DNA from: Stutzerimonas stutzeri | Lineage (GTDB): Bacteria > Pseudomonadota > Gammaproteobacteria > Pseudomonadales > Pseudomonadaceae | Assembly: GCA_002339675.1 (NCBI GenBank) | Contig: DDKB01000015.1 | Location: forward strand, 167,828 to 231,827 | Direction of reading: 5' to 3' | Length of the DNA stretch: 64,000 nt | In this document: positions 35,254 through 44,543 of the stretch, piece by piece | Numbering within the stretch: position 1 is the first letter of the stretch | Layout: every line of letters begins with the position of its first letter | The notes under the pieces: model-generated | Told to the model about the DNA's origin: nothing | The model's input: the letters and a program-made list of their open reading frames with translations, nothing else | The model's database searches: none | Position numbers and translations under genes: made by a program

Positions 35254-35523
35254 TTAGCGACGCAGACCCAGACGACCGATCAGTGTGCTGTAACGAGTGG
35301 TGTCCTTGCCCTTCAGGTAATCCAGCAGCTTGCGGCGCTGGTTGACCATACGGATCAGACCACGACGCGAGTGGTGATCTTTGCCGTTGGCCTTGAAGTG
35401 ACCTTGCAGCTTGTTGATGTTGGCGGTCAGCAGGGCAACCTGCACTTCCGGAGAACCGGTATCGCCTTCAGCTTGCTTGTACTCGTCAACGATCTGGGCT
35501 TTTTCTTCAACGCTAAGTGCCAT
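35254..35523 (-). CDS. rpsO: 30S ribosomal protein S15
   Basis: 89 residues, full length: MALSVEEKAQIVDEYKQAEG, the conserved GDTGSPEVQVALLTANI, KDHHSRRGLIRMVNQRRKLLDYLK. S15 binds 16S rRNA helices 20-22 early in 30S assembly and represses its own mRNA by trapping a pseudoknot. AAGGAG lies 6 nt before the ATG; a 14-bp palindrome is in the leader. Confidence 0.98.
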   Translation of the reverse strand: MALSVEEKAQIVDEYKQAEGDTGSPEVQVALLTANINKLQGHFKANGKDHHSRRGLIRMVNQRRKLLDYLKGKDTTRYSTLIGRLGLRR

Positions 35524-35547
35524 GATGGGCTCCTTCTATGAACAGGC

Positions 35548-35561
35548 CGGGACATGTCCCG
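35548..35561. promoter_or_regulatory. 14-bp palindrome in the rpsO leader
   Basis: CGGGACATGTCCCG, a perfect palindrome about 25 nt upstream of the rpsO start. It could be an RNA hairpin, part of an S15-binding element or an operator. The separate hairpin GGCACaCCC / GGGcGTGCC lies at 35610-35630. Confidence 0.35.
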
Positions 35562-35640
35562 TGTTGTAAAAGAGGGCTGACCGTGCCTGCCAACAGCCAT
35601 CCTCGTTACGCGGCACACCCTCGGGCGTGCCACGAATCGG

Positions 35641-36558
35641 TCATTCCGACCGAATCAGTCGACGTGGCGCAATGCGCCCATCTTCGCTCACTTCACCGAT
35701 CCCGATGAAGCGACCGTTGTGATCCTGCACCCGCAGCATGCCGAATTTCGGTGCTTCCGGTGCCCGCACCGGTTGCCCATGCAGCCAGTAGAACGCGCTG
35801 TGCTCAGTCAACTTCAACAGCGGCCAGTGCTCCAGCCCGCTGTCGAGCGGTTTGAGGAAGGCATCCACTGCTTCGGCGCCGCCTTCGGCGTGGGCCTGCT
35901 CGAGCGCCTCGAGACTGACCGTCTGGGCCAGCTCGAACGGCCCTGCCTGAGTACGACGCAGCTCTGCCACGTGCGCACCACAGCCCAGCTCGCGGCCGAT
36001 GTCTTCCACCAGCGTCCGGATATAGGTGCCCTTGCTGCAACTAACCGCGAAGCGGGCCTTGTCGGCATCAAGCGACAGCAAATCCAGGCGCGCAATATTA
36101 ACAGAACGCGGCTCACGCTCCACCACTTCACCGGCACGCGCCAATTTGTACAGCGGCTGTCCATCACGCTTGAGCGCCGAGTACATCGGCGGCACTTGCA
36201 TCTGGTCACCGCGAAATCGTGGCAGCAGCGCCTCTATACGGTCCGTGCTGACATCCACTGGCCGCCGTTCGAGCACTTCGCCCTCGGCATCGGCGGTGGT
36301 GGTGGTGACACCAAGCTGAGCAACGGTTTCGTATCCCTTGTCCGCATCGAGCAGATACTGCGAAAACTTTGTCGCTTCGCCAAAGCACAACGGCAACACC
36401 CCAGTCGCCAGCGGGTCGAGACTGCCGGTATGCCCGGCCTTCTCGGCGTTCAGCAGCCAGCGCACCTTTTGCAGCGCCGCGTTGGAGGTGAACCCCCGGG
36501 GTTTATCGAGAAGAATGATGCCGCTGACGGGGCGGCGAACACGTTTGACCTGAGCCAC
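35641..36558 (-). CDS. truB: tRNA pseudouridine(55) synthase TruB
   Basis: 305 residues. Catalytic aspartate D48 is in GHTGSLDPLATGVLPLC; KDKPRGFTS-like LLDKPRGFTSNAAL and the SCSKGTYIRTL block are present, with a C-terminal PUA-type extension. It makes pseudouridine 55 in the T arm of most tRNAs. The start lies 2 nt after the rbfA stop, in the order rbfA-truB-rpsO-pnp seen in gammaproteobacteria. Confidence 0.97.
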   Translation of the reverse strand: MAQVKRVRRPVSGIILLDKPRGFTSNAALQKVRWLLNAEKAGHTGSLDPLATGVLPLCFGEATKFSQYLLDADKGYETVAQLGVTTTTADAEGEVLERRPVDVSTDRIEALLPRFRGDQMQVPPMYSALKRDGQPLYKLARAGEVVEREPRSVNIARLDLLSLDADKARFAVSCSKGTYIRTLVEDIGRELGCGAHVAELRRTQAGPFELAQTVSLEALEQAHAEGGAEAVDAFLKPLDSGLEHWPLLKLTEHSAFYWLHGQPVRAPEAPKFGMLRVQDHNGRFIGIGEVSEDGRIAPRRLIRSE

Positions 36559-36560
36559 GC

Positions 36561-36950
36561 CTACTCTCCGCCATCGTCGCTGTGTTTGCGATCTTCGGCC
36601 ACGGCCCGCTCGATCAGCGACGCCAGCTCGACACCGCGTCGAACGCTGGCGTCATAGTTGAAATGCAGCTGCGGAACCGTCCGTAGCTTCATGGCCTTGC
36701 CCAGCTGCATCCGCAGGAAACCGCTGGCATCGTTGAGGATTCGCAGGTTGCCCTTGACCGCATCTTCATCATCGTCCTTGCCCATCACGGTGATGAATAT
36801 CTTGGCATGGGACAGGTCCCGGCTCACCTCGACGGCCGTGATGGTGATCAGGCCAAGGCGTGGATCCTTGACCTCACGTTGTATCAACAGAGCCAGCTCG
36901 CGCTGCATCTGATCGCCGATCCGCTGGGTACGGCTGAATTCTTTGGCCAT
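36561..36950 (-). CDS. rbfA: 30S ribosome-binding factor RbfA
   Basis: 129 residues from the ATG at 36950 (MAKEFSRTQRIGDQMQREL); the upstream in-frame sequence lacks similarity. The KH-type fold is visible in DPRLGLITITAVEVSRDLSHAKIFITV and LRMQLGKAMKLRTVPQLHF. It binds pre-30S subunits, aids 16S rRNA 5' processing and is required for growth in the cold. It lies between infB and truB. Confidence 0.96.
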   Translation of the reverse strand: MAKEFSRTQRIGDQMQRELALLIQREVKDPRLGLITITAVEVSRDLSHAKIFITVMGKDDDEDAVKGNLRILNDASGFLRMQLGKAMKLRTVPQLHFNYDASVRRGVELASLIERAVAEDRKHSDDGGE

Positions 36951-37067
36951 AAATCTGCCTCGAGCAGCAACAGCTGCCGGATCAAAAAATCGTCGCGCTG
37001 CAAAGGCAAACGGCAAGCCTCCAGGGTCTCCCCTCGAAGCTTGCCGCCTGTCGGTGCAGCTGCTGTG

Positions 37068-39554
37068 TTACAGCGAACGCGCCACTTCGACCTTCTCGAA
37101 TACTTCGATCTTGTCGCCAGCCTTCACGTCGTTGTAGCTCTTCACCGCGATACCGCATTCCATGCCGGCACGCACTTCGGCAACGTCATCCTTGAACCGA
37201 CGCAGCGATTCCAGCTCGCCCTCGAAGATGACCACGTCATCGCGCAGCACGCGGATCGGCCGGTTGCGGTGCACCATGCCCTCGAGCACCATGCAGCCTG
37301 CCACGGCGCCGAACTTCGGCGAGCGGAACACGTCGCGCACCTCGGCAACGCCGAGGATGTTCTCGCGCACGTCGCTGCCCAGCATGCCGGTCAGCGCCTT
37401 CTTGACGTCCTCGATGATGTCATAGATCACGTTGTAGTAACGCAGATCCAGGCCTTCCTGCTCGACGATCTTGCGCGCGCCGGCATCGGCGCGCACGTTG
37501 AAGCCAAACAGCACGGCATTGGAGGCCAGCGCCAGGTTCGCGTCGCTTTCGGTGATACCGCCAACCCCGCCACCGATCACCCGCACCTGGACCTCGTCGT
37601 TCCCCAGACTGCTGAGCGAGCCCTGCAACGCCTCGAGCGAACCACGGACATCGGACTTGAGGACGATGTTGAGCGTCTTCTTCTCTTCCTGCCCCATGTT
37701 CTCGAAGATGTTTTCCAGCTTGCCGGCATGTGCACGGGCCAGCTTCACTTCGCGGAACTTGCCCTGGCGGAACAGGGCCACTTCACGCGCCTTCTTCTCG
37801 TCAGCCAGCACGCTGAGCTCGTCACCGGCATCGGGCGTACCGTCGAGACCGAGGATTTCCACCGGGATCGAGGGGCCGGCTTCCTTGATCGGCTTGCCAT
37901 TCTCGTCGAGCATGGCGCGGATACGACCGTAGTTGGAGCCAACCAGGGCCATGTCGCCCTGACGCAGCGTACCGTCCTGGACTAGCACCGTTGCCACGGG
38001 GCCACGGCCCTTGTCGAGGCGCGACTCGACCACCACACCACGGCCCGGGGCCGAAGGCGTAGCGGTCAGTTCGAGGATCTCGGCTTGCAGCAGTACCGCT
38101 TCGAGCAACTCGTCGACGCCGGTACCCATCTTCGCCGACACCGGTACGAACGGCGTATCACCGCCCCACTCTTCCGATGTCACTTCGTGAACCGACAACT
38201 CGCTGCGAATCCGATCGAGATCTGCACCCGGCTTGTCGATCTTGTTCACCGCGACGACCAGCGGCACACCGGCCGCCTTGGCGTGCTGGATCGCCTCGAT
38301 GGTCTGCGGCATCACCCCGTCGTCCGCCGCGACCACCAGGATCACAATATCAGTGGCTTGGGCGCCCCGTGCCCGCATGGCGGTAAACGCCGCGTGCCCA
38401 GGGGTATCGAGGAAGGTAACCATGCCGCGGTCGGTTTCGACGTGATACGCACCAATGTGCTGCGTGATGCCACCCGCTTCACCGGCAGCGACCTTGGCGC
38501 GACGAATGTAGTCGAGCAACGAGGTCTTGCCGTGGTCGACGTGGCCCATCACCGTGACGACCGGCGCGCGGGTAATGGCCTCACCTTCGAACTTGAGCAG
38601 CTCGGCCAGCTGTTCTTCCAGCGCATTGTCGCTGACCAGCTTGACCTTGTGCCCCAGCTCCTCGGCGATCAGTTGGGCGGTTTCCTGGTCCAGTACCTGG
38701 TTGATGGTGACCGGACTGCCCATCTTGAACATGAACTTGATGACTTCGGCCGCCTTGACCGACATCTGCTGCGCCAGGTCGCCAACCGTGATGGTCTCGC
38801 CGATCGCGACTTCACGAACGATGGGACCGGTCGGGCTCTGGAAGCCATGCGCGTTACGCTTCTTCAGCTTCGACTTGCCACGACCGCCGCGGCGGAACCC
38901 ATCAGCGTCGTCTTCGCCACTGCGCACGGTCCGCGACAGTGGTGCCTTGGCTTTCAACGACGGACGGTGCTGCGCCTGCTTGCGGTCACGGCGCTCGTCA
39001 TCGTCGCTGCGCGCCTTGTCCGGGCGACGCGGCTCATCCTTCTTGCGCTCTTCGACCGGAGCCACCGGAGCCGGCTCGACAGCTGCCGGCGCGGCTGGCT
39101 CTGCCGCGGCAGCGGCGGACGCAGGCTTGGCGGCGGCCTCGGCTTGCAGACGCGCCTCTTCCTCGGCGCGCAGGCGCGCTTCCTCGGCAGCCTTCTGACG
39201 GGCAGCCTCCTCGGCGGCACGCTGCTCTTCGAGCTCGCGCTGTTTCTCGGCCTCGATCTCGTCGGGGCTGCGCTTGACGAAGGTTTTCTTCTTGCGGACT
39301 TCCACGCTGATGGTCTTGCTACCGCCAACCTTCAGCTTGGTCGTGGTCTTGCGCTGCAGGGTAATCTTGCGCGGCTCGTCCAGCTTGGCGCCGTGGCTGC
39401 TCTTGAGGTGCGCCAACAGCGCCTGCTTTTCGTTATCGGTCACTACTTGCTCGGCGCTGGTGTGCGACAGTCCTGCCTCACGCATCTGCTGCAGCAGTCG
39501 CTCGACCGGTGTGTCGACCACCTGGGCCAGTTCTTTCACCGTGACTTGCGTCAT
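37068..39554 (-). CDS. infB: Translation initiation factor IF-2
   Basis: 828 residues. The N-terminal IF2_N domain, a long charged, alanine- and glutamate-rich linker (about 95-235), then the G domain with GHVDHGKTS at about 335-343, DTPGHAAFT and NKIDKPGA, followed by domains II-IV that bind fMet-tRNA. It brings initiator tRNA to the 30S subunit; the initiator tRNA gene is 2 kb upstream in the same transcription block. An internal start giving a shorter IF2 form, as in E. coli, is plausible but not proved. Confidence 0.97.
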   Translation of the reverse strand: MTQVTVKELAQVVDTPVERLLQQMREAGLSHTSAEQVVTDNEKQALLAHLKSSHGAKLDEPRKITLQRKTTTKLKVGGSKTISVEVRKKKTFVKRSPDEIEAEKQRELEEQRAAEEAARQKAAEEARLRAEEEARLQAEAAAKPASAAAAAEPAAPAAVEPAPVAPVEERKKDEPRRPDKARSDDDERRDRKQAQHRPSLKAKAPLSRTVRSGEDDADGFRRGGRGKSKLKKRNAHGFQSPTGPIVREVAIGETITVGDLAQQMSVKAAEVIKFMFKMGSPVTINQVLDQETAQLIAEELGHKVKLVSDNALEEQLAELLKFEGEAITRAPVVTVMGHVDHGKTSLLDYIRRAKVAAGEAGGITQHIGAYHVETDRGMVTFLDTPGHAAFTAMRARGAQATDIVILVVAADDGVMPQTIEAIQHAKAAGVPLVVAVNKIDKPGADLDRIRSELSVHEVTSEEWGGDTPFVPVSAKMGTGVDELLEAVLLQAEILELTATPSAPGRGVVVESRLDKGRGPVATVLVQDGTLRQGDMALVGSNYGRIRAMLDENGKPIKEAGPSIPVEILGLDGTPDAGDELSVLADEKKAREVALFRQGKFREVKLARAHAGKLENIFENMGQEEKKTLNIVLKSDVRGSLEALQGSLSSLGNDEVQVRVIGGGVGGITESDANLALASNAVLFGFNVRADAGARKIVEQEGLDLRYYNVIYDIIEDVKKALTGMLGSDVRENILGVAEVRDVFRSPKFGAVAGCMVLEGMVHRNRPIRVLRDDVVIFEGELESLRRFKDDVAEVRAGMECGIAVKSYNDVKAGDKIEVFEKVEVARSL

Positions 39555-39582
39555 GCATCTCTCTCCTCAGGCCGCTAATTAC

Positions 39583-41070
39583 TTACTCGAACCAATGGGC
39601 TCGGGCGGCCATGATCAGCTTGCCGGCACGCTCTTGATCAATGCCGTCTATGTCGAGCAGATCGTCAATCGACTGCTCGGCCAGGTCTTCACGGGTGATG
39701 ACACCCCGCATCGCCAACTCGACCGCCAGTTCCTTGTTCATGCCTTCCAGCTCGAGCAAATCCTCGGCCGGCTGGGCGTCTGCCAGTTTCTCTTCGGTTG
39801 CGATCGCTTTGGTCAGCAGGCGATCCTTGGCGCGGGTTCTCAGCTCGTTGACGATATCTTCGTCGAAGCCTTCGATGCCGAGCATTTCCTCCATAGGGAC
39901 GTAGGCAATTTCTTCGAGCGAAGTGAAACCTTCTTCGACCAGTACCTGTGCCAGCTCCTCATCGACGTCGAGCTCTTCGATGAAATTGCGCAGGATGTCG
40001 CCGGTTTCTTCCTGCTGTTTGCTTTGAATATCCGCTTCGGTCATGACGTTCAGCGTCCAGCCGGTCAGCTGGCTGGCGAGGCGAACGTTCTGGCCGCCGC
40101 GGCCGATGGCCTGGGCCAGGTTGTCTTCGCCGACCGCGATATCCATGGCGTGGGCGTCTTCATCTACGATAATGGCTGCCACTTCGGCCGGCGCCATCGC
40201 GTTGATCACGAACTGGGCAGGGTTTTCGTCCCACAGTACGATGTCGACCCGCTCGCCGCCGATCTCGCCCGATACCGCCTGGACCCGCGAGCCGCGCATA
40301 CCGATGCATGCGCCCTGGGGGTCGATCCGCTTGTCCTTCGAACGCACGGCGATCTTTGCGCGCGACCCAGGATCGCGAGACGCGCCCATTACCTCGATCA
40401 GGCCTTCGGCAATTTCCGGCACCTCGATGCGGAACAGCTCGATGAGCATCTGCGGCGAAGTACGCGACAGGATCAGCTGCGGTCCGCGATTCTCGGTGCG
40501 GATTTCCTTGAGCAAAGCCCGCATACGCGCACCGACCCGGAAGGTTTCGCGCGCGATGATGTCTTCCCGGGCCAGCAGCGCCTCGGCATTGTTGCCCAGA
40601 TCGACAATGACGCTGTCGCGGGTCACTTTCTTGACCGTACCGGAAATGATCTCGCCAAGGCGATCACGATAGGCTTCGACCACCTGCGCCCGTTCGGCTT
40701 CGCGTACCTTCTGCACGATGACCTGCTTGGCGGTCTGCGCAGCGATACGGCCAAACTCGATCGACTCGATCTTCTCTTCCAGCACGTCGCCGACCTTGGC
40801 GTTGGCGTTGGCGTCCTGAGCCTGCTTCATGTCGACGGTCAACTGGTGCGCCGGATCGTCGAAATCCTCTTCCTCGACTACCGTCCAGCGACGGAATGTC
40901 TCGTAATTGCCGTTCTGCCGATTAATTTCGACTCGCAGGTCCACCTCGTCTTCGAAGCGCTTCTTGGTAGCCGTGGCCAAAGCCAGCTCCAACGCTTCGA
41001 AAATCACACCGGCCGGTACGCCTTTTTCGTTGGATACCGACTCCACAACCAGCAGTACTTCTTTGCTCAT
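39583..41070 (-). CDS. nusA: Transcription termination/antitermination protein NusA
   Basis: 495 residues: N-terminal RNA polymerase-binding domain (MSKEVLLVVESVSNEKGVP), S1 domain, two KH domains (the GMRGSRVQAV motif and GRGGQNVRLASQL), then two C-terminal acidic repeats (from about 365) that contact the alpha subunit. It promotes pausing and hairpin termination and joins antitermination complexes. It lies between rimP and infB, 28 nt upstream of infB. Confidence 0.98.
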   Translation of the reverse strand: MSKEVLLVVESVSNEKGVPAGVIFEALELALATATKKRFEDEVDLRVEINRQNGNYETFRRWTVVEEEDFDDPAHQLTVDMKQAQDANANAKVGDVLEEKIESIEFGRIAAQTAKQVIVQKVREAERAQVVEAYRDRLGEIISGTVKKVTRDSVIVDLGNNAEALLAREDIIARETFRVGARMRALLKEIRTENRGPQLILSRTSPQMLIELFRIEVPEIAEGLIEVMGASRDPGSRAKIAVRSKDKRIDPQGACIGMRGSRVQAVSGEIGGERVDIVLWDENPAQFVINAMAPAEVAAIIVDEDAHAMDIAVGEDNLAQAIGRGGQNVRLASQLTGWTLNVMTEADIQSKQQEETGDILRNFIEELDVDEELAQVLVEEGFTSLEEIAYVPMEEMLGIEGFDEDIVNELRTRAKDRLLTKAIATEEKLADAQPAEDLLELEGMNKELAVELAMRGVITREDLAEQSIDDLLDIDGIDQERAGKLIMAARAHWFE

Positions 41071-41118
41071 CGTACGCCTCGCCTATCGCAATCCATTGGG
41101 GGCCGCGGGATCCGCGAT

Positions 41119-41577
41119 TCACTCAAAACGGGGAATAATATTGGCCTTGTCGATCATGTCGATCGGCAGCAGGTATTCGTGGTCATCAACCAGCACCACC
41201 ACGTCCTGCTCCTCAACCCCACGCAGAAGACCCTGGAAATTGCGCCGCCCCTCGAAGGGCGAGCGCAGCTTAATCTTTACCTGTTCACCGATATGCGCCC
41301 GGTATTGTTCCAGCGTGAACAACGGACGATCCATACCAGGCGAAGAAACCTCGAGGGTGTAATCGGAGCTGATCGGGTCCTCGACGTCGAGGACCCCACT
41401 GAGCTGGCGACTGACCTTTTCACAGTCGTCGACCAGGATCCCGTCGGGATGATCGATATAGACCCGGAGCAACGAATGCCGCCCCTGAGAGATAAACTCA
41501 ACACCCCAGCATTGATAGCCGAGCGCCTCGACCACCGGGGCCAACAAGGCCTGCAACTGTTCTAGCTTGCTCGACAT
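41119..41577 (-). CDS. rimP: Ribosome maturation factor RimP
   Basis: 152 residues with both RimP domains (LQALLAPVVEALGYQCWGVEFI, VEDPISSDYTLEVSSPGMDRPLF). It binds 30S precursors and is needed for assembly of the S12 region. It begins the rimP-nusA-infB-rbfA-truB cluster and is preceded by a terminator-like hairpin only 29 nt from its start. Confidence 0.96.
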   Translation of the reverse strand: MSSKLEQLQALLAPVVEALGYQCWGVEFISQGRHSLLRVYIDHPDGILVDDCEKVSRQLSGVLDVEDPISSDYTLEVSSPGMDRPLFTLEQYRAHIGEQVKIKLRSPFEGRRNFQGLLRGVEEQDVVVLVDDHEYLLPIDMIDKANIIPRFE

Positions 41578-41605
41578 CGAAGTCCCTCGTGCATGCCGTA
41601 CAAAT

Positions 41606-41627
41606 GAAAAATGGGCGAAACGCCCAT
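41606..41627 (-). terminator. Attenuator-like hairpin in the rimP leader
   Basis: ATGGGCG-TTT-CGCCCAT followed by five T on the minus strand, ending 29 nt before the rimP start. Because NusA controls termination and is encoded downstream, it may take part in autoregulation. Confidence 0.5.
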
Positions 41628-41673
41628 CCCTGATGATCGCCTGTAGATGCCGGCGACCTGGCTTTAAGCTAAT

Positions 41674-41698
41674 AAAAAGCCCCTCGACAGGGGCTTTT
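41674..41698 (-). terminator. Terminator after tRNA-fMet
   Basis: AAAAGCCCC-TGTCG-AGGGGCTTTT, perfect nine-pair-plus stem flanked by A and T runs, 7 nt past the tRNA 3' end. Confidence 0.85.
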
Positions 41699-41705
41699 CA
41701 TCAAC

Positions 41706-41782
<77 letters not shown>

Positions 41783-41837
41783 TCAAACTGGGCACGAATT
41801 ATACGACCGTCCATCCCTGAGGTCAACCCAAACGCTG

Positions 41838-41864
41838 AAAACAAGAAAGCCCGCATCTGCGGGC
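41838..41864 (-). terminator. Terminator-like hairpin between tRNA-Leu and tRNA-fMet
   Basis: GCCCGCA-GA-TGCGGGC followed by TTTCTTGTTTT on the minus strand, 10 nt past the tRNA-Leu end. Confidence 0.7.
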
Positions 41865-41873
41865 CTGCTTGTT

Positions 41874-41959
41874 TGGTACCGAGGAGGGGACTCGAACCCC
41901 TACAGCCTATGGCCACTACCACCTCAAGGTAGCGTGTCTACCAATTCCACCACCTCGGC
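41874..41959 (-). tRNA. tRNA-Leu (anticodon GAG)
   Basis: 86 nt on the minus strand, CCA encoded. The anticodon loop reads CTTGAGG, anticodon GAG. The long variable arm GTGGCCATAGGC is typical of leucine tRNAs. It starts 11 nt after the secG stop, so it may be cut from the secG transcript, as with leuU in E. coli. Confidence 0.95.
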
Positions 41960-41970
41960 AAAAACCCGTA

Positions 41971-42372
41971 TTACTCTTTTTCCTGCTCCTGACCCTGAAC
42001 CTGAGGCACATCGCTCGCTGCAGGAGTGGGCGGCGCACTTTCGCCATCCAGCACAGGCACGTCATCGACTACCGGCTTGCTTGCCGGAACTTCCAGCACC
42101 GCCGGATCGGGCAGGCCCGCCTGTGACAGTTGATCCGCCTGGCGCGTGGCGAAGAACGCCAATCCCAGACTTGTCACGAAAAAAACGCCAGCAAGTATAG
42201 CAGTAAACCGACTAAGAAAGGTAGCAGAACCTTGGCTTCCGAATACAGTGGCCGAAGCCCCCGCACCGAACGACGCACCGGCGTCCGCCCCCTTGCCCTG
42301 CTGCAGAAGCACCAGCGCAACCACACCGATGGCAACCAGCAGATGTACCACAATCACAACAGTCTGCAACAT
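41971..42372 (-). CDS. secG: Preprotein translocase subunit SecG
   Basis: 133 residues from the ATG at 42372. Two membrane helices (MLQTVVIVVHLLVAIGVVALV and FTAILAGVFFVTSLGLAFFA) flank the conserved LLQQGKGADAGASFGAGAS loop. The C-terminus is a proline- and acid-rich tail of about 50 residues longer than in E. coli, as in other pseudomonads. SecG speeds SecYE-dependent export. It lies 4 nt downstream of tpiA. Confidence 0.95.
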   Translation of the reverse strand: MLQTVVIVVHLLVAIGVVALVLLQQGKGADAGASFGAGASATVFGSQGSATFLSRFTAILAGVFFVTSLGLAFFATRQADQLSQAGLPDPAVLEVPASKPVVDDVPVLDGESAPPTPAASDVPQVQGQEQEKE

Positions 42373-42376
42373 CTGA

Positions 42377-43132
42377 TCAGTTCCCTGCGGCGCGACATAT
42401 CGCACCGAAATCGTTCGCTTTCAGAGAGGCACCACCGACAAGCCCCCCATCGACATCCGCCATCCCGAAGAGCTCAGCGGCGTTGTCCGCTTTTACGCTG
42501 CCGCCGTAGAGGATTCTTACCCCTGCAGCGACATGATGGCTCTCTCCGGCAAGCTGCGCTCGAATCGCCGCATGCACTTCCTGCGCCTGCTCAGCCGTCG
42601 CGGTGAGACCGGAACCTATCGCCCATACAGGCTCGTAAGCCACGACCGCCCGCTCGAAAGCGGATATTCCGCTGACAGCCAACACCCTCGCCAATTGACG
42701 CCCAACGACATCAAGTGTCCGTCCGGACTCACGCTCCTCGAGCGTCTCACCCAAACACAGCACCGGGATCATGCCGCCAGCCAGTGCCGTCATAAATTTC
42801 TTCGCGACCACATCATCGCTCTCACCGAGCACCAGTCGTCGCTCGGAATGCCCGACCAGAACCCAGCCGCATCCCGCATCCACCAGCTGATCGACAGACA
42901 CTTCGCCGGTCAGCGCACCAAAACCCGCCTCCGCTGCGCAGTCCTGAGCGCCAACCGCTACCGGACTACCGTCAAGCCCTGCAACGGCCTGCTCGATATG
43001 CACATACGAGGGGAATACCACCACTTCGACTGACGCCGGCATCGCCTGCTGGCGAATCGAGTCGATCAGCTCTGCGACGCTGGCGCGGGTACCGTTCATC
43101 TTCCAGTTACCAGCTACCAGGGGGCGACGCAT
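42377..43132 (-). CDS. tpiA: Triose-phosphate isomerase
   Basis: 251 residues. Active-site residues are in place: K11 in GNWKMNG, the histidine in GHSERR and the glutamate in AYEPVWAIGSG; the phosphate loop reads ILYGGSVKADN. It interconverts dihydroxyacetone phosphate and glyceraldehyde 3-phosphate. Its start lies 66 nt after glmM. Confidence 0.98.
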   Translation of the reverse strand: MRRPLVAGNWKMNGTRASVAELIDSIRQQAMPASVEVVVFPSYVHIEQAVAGLDGSPVAVGAQDCAAEAGFGALTGEVSVDQLVDAGCGWVLVGHSERRLVLGESDDVVAKKFMTALAGGMIPVLCLGETLEERESGRTLDVVGRQLARVLAVSGISAFERAVVAYEPVWAIGSGLTATAEQAQEVHAAIRAQLAGESHHVAAGVRILYGGSVKADNAAELFGMADVDGGLVGGASLKANDFGAICRAAGN

Positions 43133-43198
43133 GCTTTACCTCGTCGGTCAAAGTGGGCGCAGATGGTACTCAACGAAAATGTGTCTGGCAAGCGGCAA

Positions 43199-44536
43199 TC
43201 ACGCACAAACTTCTCTCACCGCGCTGGCCAGCTCTTCAGCGTAATGGCGCACCTTATGCTCATCGTCGCCCTCGACCATCACCCTGACCAACGGCTCGGT
43301 GCCGGACTTGCGCAACAGCACGCGCCCGCGGCCAGCCATGCGCTCGGTCACGCCATCACAGGCAGCCTGCACCTGCGGATGGGCGATTGGATCATGCTCG
43401 CCACTGAAGCGCACGTTAATCAGCACCTGCGGGCACTTCTTCCACGCCAGCCGCTCTTGCGCCAGGCTTTGCCCACGACGGCGCAAGGCAAGCACTACTT
43501 GAAGCGCCGCGATGATCGCGTCGCCAGTGGTGACATGCTGCGCGCAAACGATATGGCCGGAATTCTCGCCGCCAAGCACCCAGCCGCGCTCGAGCATCTC
43601 AGCCATGACGTAGCGATCGCCCACCTTGGCCCGAACGAAGGGGATCTGTCGCGCCTTCAGGGCAAGCTCCAGGCCGAGGTTGCTCATCAGGGTACCGACC
43701 ACGCCACCCTCCAGCCGCCCGCAGTCCTGCAGGTCGGTGGCAATGATGTACAGCAGCTCGTCACCGTCGACCTGAGTGCCGGTGTGATCGACCATCATCA
43801 CCCGGTCGCCATCGCCGTCGAAGGCGATGCCCAGGTCGGCGCCGTGCTCGACCACCGCCCGCTGCAGCTGAGCGACATAGGTCGATCCGACCTCGGCATT
43901 GATATTGAGGCCATCGGGCTGCGCGCCGATGACAACGACATCCGCGCCAAGCTCACGGAACACGCTGGGAGCCACCTTGTAGGTAGCCCCATGAGCGCAA
44001 TCGAGCACGATCTTGAGGCCGGAAAAATCCGTGCTGGTCGGCACGCTGCTCTTGCAAAATTCGATGTAGCGTCCGGCCGCGTCGTTGATACGCGACGCCT
44101 TGCCGAGCTGAGCGGACTCGACGACCGTCATCGAGGCATCCAACAATTCTTCGATCATCAGCTCCACTTCGTCGGGCAGCTTGGTGCCCCGCCCGGAAAA
44201 GAACTTGATACCGTTGTCATGATGCGGATTGTGCGAGGCGCTGATCACAATCCCGGCATCGGCATGAAAGGTCCGCGTCAGGTAGGCCACGGCCGGGGTC
44301 GGCATAGGCCCGAGTAGCAGCACATCCGCCCCCGCGGCCGACAATCCGGCCTGCAGTGCAGATTCGAACATGTAGCCCGAGATGCGCGTGTCTTTACCGA
44401 TCAGGATTCGGCACTTGCCGTGCTTGCGGAAGGCCATGCCGGCAGCCCAGCCAAGCCTGAGCATGAACTCGGGCGTGATGGGGAATTGCCCGACATGCCC
44501 ACGGATACCATCGGTGCCGAAATATTTTCTACTCAT
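43199..44536 (-). CDS. glmM: Phosphoglucosamine mutase
   Basis: 445 residues from the ATG at 44536; the longer upstream reading overlaps folP and lacks similarity. Phosphoserine S101 is in ISASHNPHHDNGIKFF, the metal-binding loop reads DGDGDRV and the sugar loop GGENSGH. It turns glucosamine 6-phosphate into glucosamine 1-phosphate for UDP-GlcNAc, the cell-wall and LPS precursor. It starts 7 nt after folP, the order found in E. coli. Confidence 0.97.
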   Translation of the reverse strand: MSRKYFGTDGIRGHVGQFPITPEFMLRLGWAAGMAFRKHGKCRILIGKDTRISGYMFESALQAGLSAAGADVLLLGPMPTPAVAYLTRTFHADAGIVISASHNPHHDNGIKFFSGRGTKLPDEVELMIEELLDASMTVVESAQLGKASRINDAAGRYIEFCKSSVPTSTDFSGLKIVLDCAHGATYKVAPSVFRELGADVVVIGAQPDGLNINAEVGSTYVAQLQRAVVEHGADLGIAFDGDGDRVMMVDHTGTQVDGDELLYIIATDLQDCGRLEGGVVGTLMSNLGLELALKARQIPFVRAKVGDRYVMAEMLERGWVLGGENSGHIVCAQHVTTGDAIIAALQVVLALRRRGQSLAQERLAWKKCPQVLINVRFSGEHDPIAHPQVQAACDGVTERMAGRGRVLLRKSGTEPLVRVMVEGDDEHKVRHYAEELASAVREVCA

Positions 44537-44543
44537 GCTTTCC

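Noticed and set aside
39274..41565. 763-codon plus-strand frame antisense to infB, nusA and rimP
   Set aside because: Mirror frame of three full-length genes; no family pattern.
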